Shown here in pieces: positions 24,337 through 33,373 of a DNA stretch of 38,163 bases. The notes beneath the pieces were generated by a model. That model did not search any database. It was not told where the DNA came from and saw only the letters and a list, made by a program, of their open reading frames with translations. The stretch covers positions 1 to 38,163 of the forward strand of contig NZ_JADPEG010000023.1 in NCBI RefSeq assembly GCF_015667585.1, in the 5' to 3' direction. Source of the DNA: Clostridium sp. D33t1_170424_F3 (lineage in GTDB: Bacteria; Bacillota; Clostridia; Oscillospirales; Acutalibacteraceae). Within the stretch, counting starts at the first letter, position 1. The number at the start of each line of letters is the position of its first letter. The translations under genes were made by a program, and so were the position numbers.

Positions 24337-27300
24337 ATGAAGAAAGCGCTCAAGATGATCGTGTCCCTTGTCCTTGTGCTGCAGATGATGGTTGTGCCGT
24401 TCGGCACACTCGCAGGCGCACTGGAAGCGGTAGACGCAGTGGGAACGATCATTGACGTAACGGATTTTGGGGCGGACCCCAGCGGTAAAGGTGACAGCAC
24501 CATCCCGATTCAGGAGGCTTTGGACGCCGCCAAAGAAGTGGATGGACCTGTTACACTGTCTTTCCCGAAGGGTGAATATCACGTTTACAAGGATTTTGCC
24601 AGCAAACGTGTGTACCATACCTCCAACACCGGAAGTTTGAGCTATCCGGAAAAGAGCATCGGTATCCTGATTGAAGATCAGGAAAATCTGACAATCGACG
24701 GCAACGGGTCCCTCTTTATGATGCATGGCGACATTATGGCGATCGCCGTTGTGCGCAGCAAAAATGTAACGCTGCAAAACTTTGTATTGGATTACGAAGT
24801 TCCGAACACAATGGATACCACCATCGTCGGCTCCGGCACCACAGAAGACGGCAAACCCTATATGGATATGTATATCCCTGCAAACTATCACTACAGCATT
24901 TCAGACGATGAAAAGCATATCAACTGGACCAGTGAACTGAGCCCGTATACAGGGAAGCCGTATTGGACGGAAAAAGACCGTCTTGGCCCGTACCTCGTCA
25001 TTTACAAGGGCTATGACGAAACGGTCCGCAGGCATACGGCCCAAACCTCCTATAACAGTTCCAACGTGCTGGATGCAGACCCGTTTATCGACGTGCAGCA
25101 TATCCGCCCGCAGGGCGACAATATTGTCCGCTTTACCTATAACAGCCGCAGGCCGGAGGCGCAGGAGCTGGGCAACGTATACCTGTTCAGCAATTCCACA
25201 ACCAGAAAGACTGCGGGCGCTTTTATCTGGGAAAGCGATACCACCACAGTTAAAGACATCGACGTCCATTATCTGGCTGGTTTTGGCTGGCTGACGCAGA
25301 TGAGTAAGGATACCGAGTTTAACGGCATCAACTTCCTGCCCCGGCAGGGTACCGGAAAATATACCACCAGTAATGCCGACCAAATCCATGTGGCAGGCGC
25401 CGCGGGATATTTCAATGTTATCAACTGTAATTTCTCCATGGCGCACGACGATCCGATCAACATTCACGGAAGCTATCTGCGCGTGGAGGAAGTCATCGAC
25501 AGCAAAACGCTGCGCCTGGCATATATTCATGGTCAGCAGGGCGGTTTTACCGCCTACCATCCGGGCGACCAGGTCATGTTTTACAGCAGGACACATCTGG
25601 AGTCCGTCGCGCATGTGGATGAGAACGATACTTTTACCGTTGCAAGCACGGTCAATCCGGGCGAAGCGTACAATGGTTCCAATCTCTCCATGAAGGAAAC
25701 GATTGTAACCTTTGAGGAAGATTTCTCCCAGGAGGTTCTGGATGCGCTGAAGGTGAAAATTCAGCGCAAAGCGGGCGATACGGAAGAGGCTCTCTATGTG
25801 GCGGAAAACGTAACCTATGCGCCGACCGTACATATCAAAGGCAATGTGATGCGCTCCATCCCGACCAGAGGCATCCTGTGCACCACCCGCAATCCGGTCA
25901 TCGTGGAGGATAACATCTTTGAGAATCTGGCTATGGCCGGCATGTATCTCTCCAACGACGCGGACTACTGGTATGAATCCGGCCCGATCCGCGACATGAC
26001 CATCCGCAACAACAAATTCTATGTGCGTACCACCGGACAGAAGGAATGGGATGCGGCAGGCCCGATTTATGTGGACCCGGTTATCATCCGCAGTTATATC
26101 GTCTCGAGCGGCGTTGAGCCGACCCCGAAGGGCGACCCGGTACACCGCAATATCAACGTCGTGGATAATGAGATCCATATGGGCGACTATCAGATCATCG
26201 TGGCGGAAGGCGTTATGGGGATGCGCTTCGAGGGGAATACCGTTGTGCGTGACAACCCGAACGTGAACATCCAGCTGATGGCAAATAAGACGGACCTCGG
26301 CATCGGCGAGGCTTCTATCGTTACGCCCGCGGTGACGGAACAGACCTTGCCCAAGGACGCTTTTGTCTTTAAAAACTGCAGCGACGTCGTCATTGACAAC
26401 AATACCTATGACGACGGCTTCAAGATGAATGTCAAGGTTACAAAGAACAACGCCGTTGTACCGCCCAGCCAGCTGGGAGGCATGGTGAGCGTAGGCAGCG
26501 ACCCGCTCCAAATCAACGGTACGGATGTGAATATTGCTTCCTCCAAGGATAAGATTCAATATGCATCCACCAATCCGGCGGTTGTCCAGGTGAACGGGGC
26601 AGGCAATGTGCGCGCTCTGTCCAAGGGTGAAGCCGACGTTTATGCGTTCTATGAATTGAACAGCACGATTGTGAAGTCCGAGCCGGTACACTATACAGTG
26701 ACAGGCGACGGCGAGTTGTGGGACTCCCTTGCTATTAAGGAAGCGGACGACCAGCTGATTACAGAAGAGGGCGGGACCCTTACATTTACCAGCGACCCCG
26801 CAGGCGCGGACTGGAGCGTTGTGGACGCGCGTACAGGCGCGGCGACAACCGCAGCGGCGATCGATGAAAACGGTGTGCTCACCGGACTGGAAGACGGCGT
26901 TGTGAAGGTTATCGCCAGCAAGAATGGCGTATCCGACAGCCGCACGGTAGTGATCAGCACACCCATCAGCTACGGAGCAGAGCCGAACGCCGTGAAGACC
27001 AAAATGGCAGCCCGTGCAATGATGACGAGCGGAGAAAAGCCGCTGGCGGCGGGATTCAGCATCAAACCGGGCACAGAAGTCCCCGCGAATATCAGCAGCA
27101 CCAAAGATACGGAAATGACGCTGACTTCTGATGAAGACGGCCAGATCAGCGGCCCGGGAAAAGGTGTAACGCAGAATATGGTGCTGTATGAAATCCCGGC
27201 AGATATCGCCAAAAATAATTTCCGCGCACAGGTAACCATCGACGGTCTCCCGCAGATCCCTTACGGCGGTGCGGCGATGATGCTGTACACCGATGACGAC

Positions 27301-30300
27301 AACTATGTCAGCATCGGTCAAAAGGGCCATCTGGGCGTTGTATCGGTAAATGAAAAGGGCGGCGAACTTGTAGAAAAATCCGGCGCGGTTTCCGCAAAAG
27401 TGGAAAAGGGTACCTTTGAAATTGAGAAAAACGGCAGCATGGTATTCCTTCGTTATAATGATAATGGAACCTGGCGTGTTGTTTTTGGATATTCCATTGG
27501 AGAAGTCGGCTTGGATGATTCTAACCTGAAGATCGCATTCTATGTGAACCAGCAGAGCGGCGGAGCCGTAAAAGCGACTTTCTCCAACTTCCGTATCGCA
27601 GACGCTTCCGTCAGCTCGGATGCGTTAAGTGAACAGGAGCCGGTAAAATTCTTTGGCGCAGCGGCTGGTCCGGCGTTTGCAGATGGATTCAGCGTGAAAG
27701 AAGGCACAGAAGTCCCGGCAAACCTCAGCCAGGTCAGCGATACGGCGGTGAAGCTGGTTGCCGACCAGAACGGAACCATCCGTGAAGCGGGCGAGGGCGC
27801 AACGCAGAACCTGATGCTGTACGAGATTCCGAAGGAGATCGCCGCAAATGATTTCCGCGTACAGGTCACAATTGATGGTCTGCCGCTGCGGGACGACAGC
27901 AGTGCTTCCATGCTGGTTTATACCGATGACGACAACTATGCCGGTGTCGGTCAGAAGGGAACCCTTGGCGTAGCCGCATTCGCTGAAAATGGAGGTTCCT
28001 ATTCAGAGCGTGGAGACACCACCGGTTCTAAACTGATGAAGGGTCAATTCGAAATTGAAAAGACCAGTTCCACTATTTACGTTAAATTCTGGGATGGAAA
28101 CCGTTGGAAGATCGTAACCGGTTTCTCGCCTTCTTCTTCCGGTTTGGATGATTCCAACCTGAAGATCGCGTTCTATGTCAGCAAAATGGGCGAGGATGCT
28201 GTTGAGGCAACCTTCTCCGACTTCCGCATTGCTACCGCATCCGCGGTAAACTCTGATGATCTGTCCGCGCAGGAGCCGGTCAAGATCTTTGGAAAAGCCG
28301 TTTCTGGGCCGCGTCTGGCGGACGGATTCAGCTTTGCAGCAGGCACAGAAGTCCCGGCAAACTGGAGTAGCAAAAAGGCAACAGAGATAAACCTGATTTC
28401 CAATGTAAACGGCCAGATCAGCGGTAAGGATCAGGGAACCCCGCAGAATCTGGTGCTGTACGATATTCCGGCGGATATTGATAGGGATAATCTGCGCTTA
28501 CAGGTGACCATCGACGGATTGCCGCAGACGCCTTATGGCGGCGCAGCTGTTATGCTCTACACGGATACTGACAACTATGTCAGCATCGGTCAGAAGGGGC
28601 ATATGGGCGTTGTATCGGTCAACGAAAAAGCTGGCGAGTATGTGGAGAAATCTGGCACTGTTTCTGCAAAAGTGGAAAAAGGTACTTTTGAAATTGAAAA
28701 AAATGGCAACATGGTTTTCCTGAGGTACAATGAGAATGGAACATGGCGTACTGTTTTTGGATATTCCATTGGAGAGACCGGTTTGGACAATTCCAACCTG
28801 AAAGTTGCGTTCTATGTCAATCAGCAGGGATCGGATGCGGTCAATGCGACGTTCTCCGATTTCCGTATCGCGAACGCTTCTGTCAATTCCGATAATCTGT
28901 CCCAGCAGGAGCCGGTGGCGATCACCACAACCGAGGGTGGCGACGAACCCGGACCCGATGTGCCGGACCCGAAGCCTTCTGTTTTGGAAGAAGGCGTCAA
29001 TATTTGGCAGAACAGCAACCAGTGGTTTGCGACGGGCAAGCGCGATGAACTCGGTGTGCATGCCGAGGTTGGAGATTTGTATTACAACCAGGCTACAGCG
29101 AAGAACACCGTGACAGTCGATGTTCCGGCTGAATGGGCGGATGACCTGCGTGTACAGGGCACGATCGCTTTGGATAATCTGAACAACTTGGCCAACTATG
29201 CAAATGCAAGTATGGCGCTCTTTGTCGATGGAGACAATTACATTTCCGTTGGACAGAAGGCTCACATGGCAGGCATTGCGGTCGCCAATGAAAAGGGAGC
29301 CGAGACGGCGGAACCCAGCTACCCGGCCATTTCCAAGTCCCGTGTAATGACCTATGAGATGGAGAAACGCGGCAATAATTTCTACCTGCGCTGCAAGCCC
29401 GAGGGCGGCGAGTGGCAGGACGTCAATATGAGCAATATGCCTCTGGTCAATGATTCTCTGGGCAACAGCTTCAAGCTGGCGTTCCTCACCTGGAATAAGG
29501 GCGCGGCATATCCGCTGACCTGCACCTATTCCGGCGTGAAGATGGCAAAAGCTTCCGAATCCACCACAGAGAGCCTGGAGCAGCAGACCTCCAAATCTCT
29601 GGTGAAAGCTTATCCGAATGCGGCTCCGACGGTTTCCGACATCCGCACGGATAAAGAGTCCTATGTGGTCGGCAACTATGTCGGCATTATTGGCTATACC
29701 TATGCCGATGCGGAAAACCACGCGCAGGGCGCGCCGCTCTACAAATGGCAATATGTCAAGAACGGCAAGACTGTGACAGAGTATACAAAGGTTCCGGAGA
29801 TCAAGGCGGAAAACGCGGGAGATCTCACCTGCTATGTCTATGTATTTGATTCCTATGGGAAACCCTGCCAGGCGCCGGCTAAGAAGACGGTCACCGTGCA
29901 GGCGGTGGACAGCTACGCTTTGAAGGCGATGCTGATCAACGGCAATACACCGGTCGGCTTTAAGTCGGATAAGTTTGACTACACCTATGCAATCCCGGAT
30001 ACGATGGAGTTCTTCACCGTCGGTTATGAAGAAATGAACCCGGTCAAGGGCGCCACGGAGCTGCAGGATCTGGACGGCAACGTCATTACAGACAAGGTTC
30101 TGCGCATTGCCGATTATAAGGGCGTAAAGGTGGTCCGCAAGGAAGGAAACGCCGTACAGATGACCTACACGGTTACCTTCCGCCCGGTTGCCAGCAACAA
30201 TACGAAGTCCGTCATCTCTGTGGATGGAAACGCGCTCACAGAGGAGATCAAGGCGGGCACGCACAGCTACTTCACGGCACTGACCAACGAGCAGAACGTG

Positions 30301-33063
30301 GTGGAATTCGCCGTGGATGTTCCGGACGATGCGACGGACGTCAAAGTATACCGCTCCTTCTATCGCGACGAGATCGCCAATGAAGCGGCGGAAGGCAATG
30401 ATTTCTCCGCAACAGTGGATATGTACAGCGGCCTCAACATCTTCAACATCGATGTAACGGCTGCGGACGGCCTCACCGTTACCCGTTACCGCGCACAGGT
30501 ATTCCGTGCCGGATACAACGACGCTTCTGCAACAGACATCCAGTTCAATGGTGTTACGGTGCAGGGCTTCGATCCGGAAGTCACCGAATACAAACTTCCG
30601 ATCACTTCTGAGGAAATGCGCGATTTGACGGTTGACGTTGTGCCGGTGGCAGGAAAAGACACCACCACAAGCGTAACCATCAATAACAGCCGTACCGAGG
30701 GAACCAAAGCGGAAGGCAAGCTGGATCAGGATACGAATACGGTTGTGGTTGCTGTGAAGGCGGAAAACATGTTTACCGCCAAATATTACAGCTTTACCCT
30801 GTACACCCCGGACGAGACCAACGCTTCTCTGGATAGACTGGCATTGCCGGGTGAAACCGTCAACGAATTGTTCGATGAGAACCGTACGGAATACACTATG
30901 AACGCGTCCGGCAGACCGATCAAGCTGCAGGCAAGAACCTGGGAAGAGGGCGCAACCATTGAGGTTACCGCCGAAAACGGCCAGTCCTACACGGCAACTA
31001 GCAGCATGGAGCAGGAAATTCTTGTCTACAAGGGCGACAATCTGATCACTGTTAAGGTGACCGCGCCGGATGGCAAGACAGAAAAAACGTATACCATTGA
31101 CGCCAATGTCTGGGATGAAGTCAATCTCTCCGAGCTCGACTGGACCTCCGGTAGCTATGCAGGAGAAGGCGGAAATATCCGTAAGGATCTTTCCAACGAT
31201 GGCAATCCGATGACGATGAATATTGACGGCAAGGAAACCGTCCTTACAAACGGATTCGGTACCATGACCAATGCATATGTGTATTACAATATCGAGAACA
31301 GAGGCTTTACCAAGATGGTCGGCTATGTCGGCGTCGATAAGGAAAGCGCTCCGGGCACCAGAGCAGGCTTCGAGATTTATTACAACGTTAACACCTCTAC
31401 ACCGGCGGGATTGGGCGTTGGCATCCGTTCCCATGAGGGCGATGCGGGAAGATTTGAAATTAATATTCCTGAGGGCACCAACACATTGGGTTTGTGGGCT
31501 TATGGCTCCAGTTCTACCAATGTGCATGTGGACTGGGCGGATGTCAAGTTTATCAATCCGTATGCCGTTGAGAATCCCAATCCGGGACCGGCAAAGACCT
31601 ATGAAGTAACCGTCAACTACGGCAAAAAGGTCAACCTGCTTGTCGATGGCGAGAAGCAGCCCCCGGTCAGCTTCTTTAAAGACCGGTTTGAGCAGGGCAC
31701 GGAAATTACCCTCAGCTTTGCTCCGTACGCAGAGGGCAGAGAGATCGGCGGCGTCAAGCTGAACGGCGAAACCATGGCGTTTACCGATTCCTCCTCCTAC
31801 GAGTACACCTACACAGTGGGTAAAAAGGATGCGGCGCTCGATTTCGACTTTGAAATCATCAATAAAGCGACGCTGCGCACTATGATCGATTACGCTGAGG
31901 AATGCGAAGCAGACGGTCAGGTCGACGCGAGTGTCCCCGCCGTGCAGAATGCATTCCGCAAGGCTTTGACAGAGGCAAAGAAGGCAGAGGAAGCCCTGGA
32001 GATCACCCAGAAGGAGATCGATCAGTCCTGGAAGGACCTGCTGAAGGTCATCCAGATGCTGGAATTCAAGCCCGGCGACAAAGACGCTTTGCTGAAGCTG
32101 ATCGATCAGATCGAAGCGTTTGATCTGGAAAGTTACACTTCTGCCAGCGTGGCGAAGCTCAACGAGATGCTGGAAGCCGCAAAGGCTGTCTATGAAGACG
32201 AAAACAGCATGCAGGATGAAATCGACGAGGCGAGAGAGAATCTCTACAAGGCCTTTATCGGCCTGGAAGATCTGCCGAATACATCTGAGCTTGAAAAGAT
32301 CATTGCAAAAGCGGAATCCCTGGATCTGAACGACTATATCGACGCGGGTCAGGACGTATTCACAGAAAAGCTTGAGGAAGCCAAAACCGTTCTCGAGAAC
32401 TCTGAGGATCAGAAGGAAATCAACGCGGCGGCGAACGCCCTTGCGAAGGCGATGGCGGATCTCCGTCTGAAGGCAGACAAGAGCAAGCTGGAAGAGCTGA
32501 CCAAGGAGGCCAACGAGCTAAACCTGAACGGTTATACCGCTTCCTCCGTTAAAAACTTCAAGGCTGTCCGCGACCAGATGAACGCGCTGATGGCGAAACC
32601 GAACAGCGAAGTTTCTCAGGATGAGGTCGACGCGCTGATCGAGAAGTACTATGCGGCGAAGGAGAACCTGACCACTTCCGGCGGTTCCTCCGCGAAACCG
32701 TCCAGTCCTTCCAGACCTTCCACGCCGTCCAATAACAATGCGTACGGCGCATCCGGAACGGCCGTGGCTGGGGCAGCGCAGAATGTGCTCACAGCTTCCG
32801 TCCGTTCCGATACCACCGTGGACTTCACCCTGAAGAGAGGCAGTGCATACTGCTTCAAGATGACGGTTCTGAACGGCGACAATCTGACCCCGAGCTTTAC
32901 CGTTGGCAATGGCGATGTGCTCAAGACCCAGTTTGTGGCAAGAATCGGCAACGATTACTACTACAGGGTTTGGGCAGTTGGCGCGCCGGGAACCAGCACG
33001 GGCGTGTATACCACCCTGCCCGGCGCTGAATCCGTGAAGCACTGCACGGTAAAAATCGGATAA
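24337..33063 (+). CDS. Giant secreted GH110-type alpha-1,3-galactosidase, multidomain
   Basis: A 2908-aa protein with GAAGGAG before ATG 24337 and a signal peptide (about 1-30). Residues 36-700 form a right-handed beta-helix of GH110 type (exo-alpha-1,3-galactosidase, acting on blood group B or linear alpha-Gal ends). Signatures are VTDFGADPSGKGDST, the DGNGSLFMMHG segment, AHDDPINIHGS (Asp371-Asp372) and the YWYESGPI region. Then come Ig-like domains (about 725-875), three beta-sandwich repeats (about 904-1525) and a divergent fourth (1550-1755). An Ig-like domain and cadherin-like beta-sandwiches (about 1760-2260) follow, then an NPCBM (2261-2410), a bacterial-repeat domain (2421-2510), four FIVAR repeats (2510-2780), a Ser/Pro linker and the C-terminal module (about 2800-2908) shared with the gene at position 1. 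No LPXTG. Confidence 0.9.
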   Translation: MKKALKMIVSLVLVLQMMVVPFGTLAGALEAVDAVGTIIDVTDFGADPSGKGDSTIPIQEALDAAKEVDGPVTLSFPKGEYHVYKDFASKRVYHTSNTGSLSYPEKSIGILIEDQENLTIDGNGSLFMMHGDIMAIAVVRSKNVTLQNFVLDYEVPNTMDTTIVGSGTTEDGKPYMDMYIPANYHYSISDDEKHINWTSELSPYTGKPYWTEKDRLGPYLVIYKGYDETVRRHTAQTSYNSSNVLDADPFIDVQHIRPQGDNIVRFTYNSRRPEAQELGNVYLFSNSTTRKTAGAFIWESDTTTVKDIDVHYLAGFGWLTQMSKDTEFNGINFLPRQGTGKYTTSNADQIHVAGAAGYFNVINCNFSMAHDDPINIHGSYLRVEEVIDSKTLRLAYIHGQQGGFTAYHPGDQVMFYSRTHLESVAHVDENDTFTVASTVNPGEAYNGSNLSMKETIVTFEEDFSQEVLDALKVKIQRKAGDTEEALYVAENVTYAPTVHIKGNVMRSIPTRGILCTTRNPVIVEDNIFENLAMAGMYLSNDADYWYESGPIRDMTIRNNKFYVRTTGQKEWDAAGPIYVDPVIIRSYIVSSGVEPTPKGDPVHRNINVVDNEIHMGDYQIIVAEGVMGMRFEGNTVVRDNPNVNIQLMANKTDLGIGEASIVTPAVTEQTLPKDAFVFKNCSDVVIDNNTYDDGFKMNVKVTKNNAVVPPSQLGGMVSVGSDPLQINGTDVNIASSKDKIQYASTNPAVVQVNGAGNVRALSKGEADVYAFYELNSTIVKSEPVHYTVTGDGELWDSLAIKEADDQLITEEGGTLTFTSDPAGADWSVVDARTGAATTAAAIDENGVLTGLEDGVVKVIASKNGVSDSRTVVISTPISYGAEPNAVKTKMAARAMMTSGEKPLAAGFSIKPGTEVPANISSTKDTEMTLTSDEDGQISGPGKGVTQNMVLYEIPADIAKNNFRAQVTIDGLPQIPYGGAAMMLYTDDDNYVSIGQKGHLGVVSVNEKGGELVEKSGAVSAKVEKGTFEIEKNGSMVFLRYNDNGTWRVVFGYSIGEVGLDDSNLKIAFYVNQQSGGAVKATFSNFRIADASVSSDALSEQEPVKFFGAAAGPAFADGFSVKEGTEVPANLSQVSDTAVKLVADQNGTIREAGEGATQNLMLYEIPKEIAANDFRVQVTIDGLPLRDDSSASMLVYTDDDNYAGVGQKGTLGVAAFAENGGSYSERGDTTGSKLMKGQFEIEKTSSTIYVKFWDGNRWKIVTGFSPSSSGLDDSNLKIAFYVSKMGEDAVEATFSDFRIATASAVNSDDLSAQEPVKIFGKAVSGPRLADGFSFAAGTEVPANWSSKKATEINLISNVNGQISGKDQGTPQNLVLYDIPADIDRDNLRLQVTIDGLPQTPYGGAAVMLYTDTDNYVSIGQKGHMGVVSVNEKAGEYVEKSGTVSAKVEKGTFEIEKNGNMVFLRYNENGTWRTVFGYSIGETGLDNSNLKVAFYVNQQGSDAVNATFSDFRIANASVNSDNLSQQEPVAITTTEGGDEPGPDVPDPKPSVLEEGVNIWQNSNQWFATGKRDELGVHAEVGDLYYNQATAKNTVTVDVPAEWADDLRVQGTIALDNLNNLANYANASMALFVDGDNYISVGQKAHMAGIAVANEKGAETAEPSYPAISKSRVMTYEMEKRGNNFYLRCKPEGGEWQDVNMSNMPLVNDSLGNSFKLAFLTWNKGAAYPLTCTYSGVKMAKASESTTESLEQQTSKSLVKAYPNAAPTVSDIRTDKESYVVGNYVGIIGYTYADAENHAQGAPLYKWQYVKNGKTVTEYTKVPEIKAENAGDLTCYVYVFDSYGKPCQAPAKKTVTVQAVDSYALKAMLINGNTPVGFKSDKFDYTYAIPDTMEFFTVGYEEMNPVKGATELQDLDGNVITDKVLRIADYKGVKVVRKEGNAVQMTYTVTFRPVASNNTKSVISVDGNALTEEIKAGTHSYFTALTNEQNVVEFAVDVPDDATDVKVYRSFYRDEIANEAAEGNDFSATVDMYSGLNIFNIDVTAADGLTVTRYRAQVFRAGYNDASATDIQFNGVTVQGFDPEVTEYKLPITSEEMRDLTVDVVPVAGKDTTTSVTINNSRTEGTKAEGKLDQDTNTVVVAVKAENMFTAKYYSFTLYTPDETNASLDRLALPGETVNELFDENRTEYTMNASGRPIKLQARTWEEGATIEVTAENGQSYTATSSMEQEILVYKGDNLITVKVTAPDGKTEKTYTIDANVWDEVNLSELDWTSGSYAGEGGNIRKDLSNDGNPMTMNIDGKETVLTNGFGTMTNAYVYYNIENRGFTKMVGYVGVDKESAPGTRAGFEIYYNVNTSTPAGLGVGIRSHEGDAGRFEINIPEGTNTLGLWAYGSSSTNVHVDWADVKFINPYAVENPNPGPAKTYEVTVNYGKKVNLLVDGEKQPPVSFFKDRFEQGTEITLSFAPYAEGREIGGVKLNGETMAFTDSSSYEYTYTVGKKDAALDFDFEIINKATLRTMIDYAEECEADGQVDASVPAVQNAFRKALTEAKKAEEALEITQKEIDQSWKDLLKVIQMLEFKPGDKDALLKLIDQIEAFDLESYTSASVAKLNEMLEAAKAVYEDENSMQDEIDEARENLYKAFIGLEDLPNTSELEKIIAKAESLDLNDYIDAGQDVFTEKLEEAKTVLENSEDQKEINAAANALAKAMADLRLKADKSKLEELTKEANELNLNGYTASSVKNFKAVRDQMNALMAKPNSEVSQDEVDALIEKYYAAKENLTTSGGSSAKPSSPSRPSTPSNNNAYGASGTAVAGAAQNVLTASVRSDTTVDFTLKRGSAYCFKMTVLNGDNLTPSFTVGNGDVLKTQFVARIGNDYYYRVWAVGAPGTSTGVYTTLPGAESVKHCTVKIG
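27046..28917 (+). repeat. Three tandem beta-sandwich repeats of about 211-213 codons
   Basis: Units begin near 27046, 27679 and 28318, each with GFS-(x)-GTEVPAN, a YTD-DNY-GQKG core and a final ATFS-FRIA. The unit starts are 633 and 639 bp apart. The fold looks like a LamG/ConA-type sandwich, with role unknown. A more divergent fourth unit lies at about 28984-29600. Confidence 0.85.
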
Positions 33064-33373
33064 TCTGGTTTACAAAATTCTCTTTTCACAACAGATAGAA
33101 GCAGCTCCCGGTTCATTTGAGCCGGGGGCTGCTTTGTGTCCAAAGTAAATATGGATAAATGTTGCCGAAATATGTAAAAATTACCCATTTGTATGGCCCT
33201 TCTTGTTTGTGGTTAAAAAATATGTTAGCATGAAGCAATAAAATATCATGTTTGTGTTCCTCGATTTTATTCATGTCGTGTAATTAAGACGCGCGGATAA
33301 ATAAAAATCAGAAAGAGGTGAAAAAGAGCCGGCGAAGAGGAGCGCTTCAGAAAGCATTTGGGAGGAGAAGAAA
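33064..33373. other. Noncoding region between the GH110 and GH2 genes
   Basis: 310 bp. A terminator-like hairpin (33100-33133) is followed by AT-rich sequence with a weak promoter candidate, TTGTTT (33203-33208) with TAGCAT (33226-33231) at 17 nt. GGAGGAG (33361-33367) is the ribosome binding site of the GH2 gene. The two genes may therefore be transcribed separately. Confidence 0.5.
33100..33135 (+). terminator. Probable terminator of the GH110 gene
   Basis: A 13-bp stem with two G.T pairs (33100-33112 with 33121-33133). Only TTGTGT follows, so termination may be leaky. Confidence 0.6.

Noticed and set aside
28498-31527. A very long open frame on the minus strand inside the GH110 gene (also 24901-27330)
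   Set aside because: It is antisense to a clearly coding frame with domain homology, has no ribosome binding site, and its translation is rich in His, Arg and Ile in the way of shadow frames.
32734-33063. LPXTG or similar sortase signal at the end of the GH110 protein
   Set aside because: No LPXTG-like motif, hydrophobic helix or basic tail occurs in the last 110 residues.
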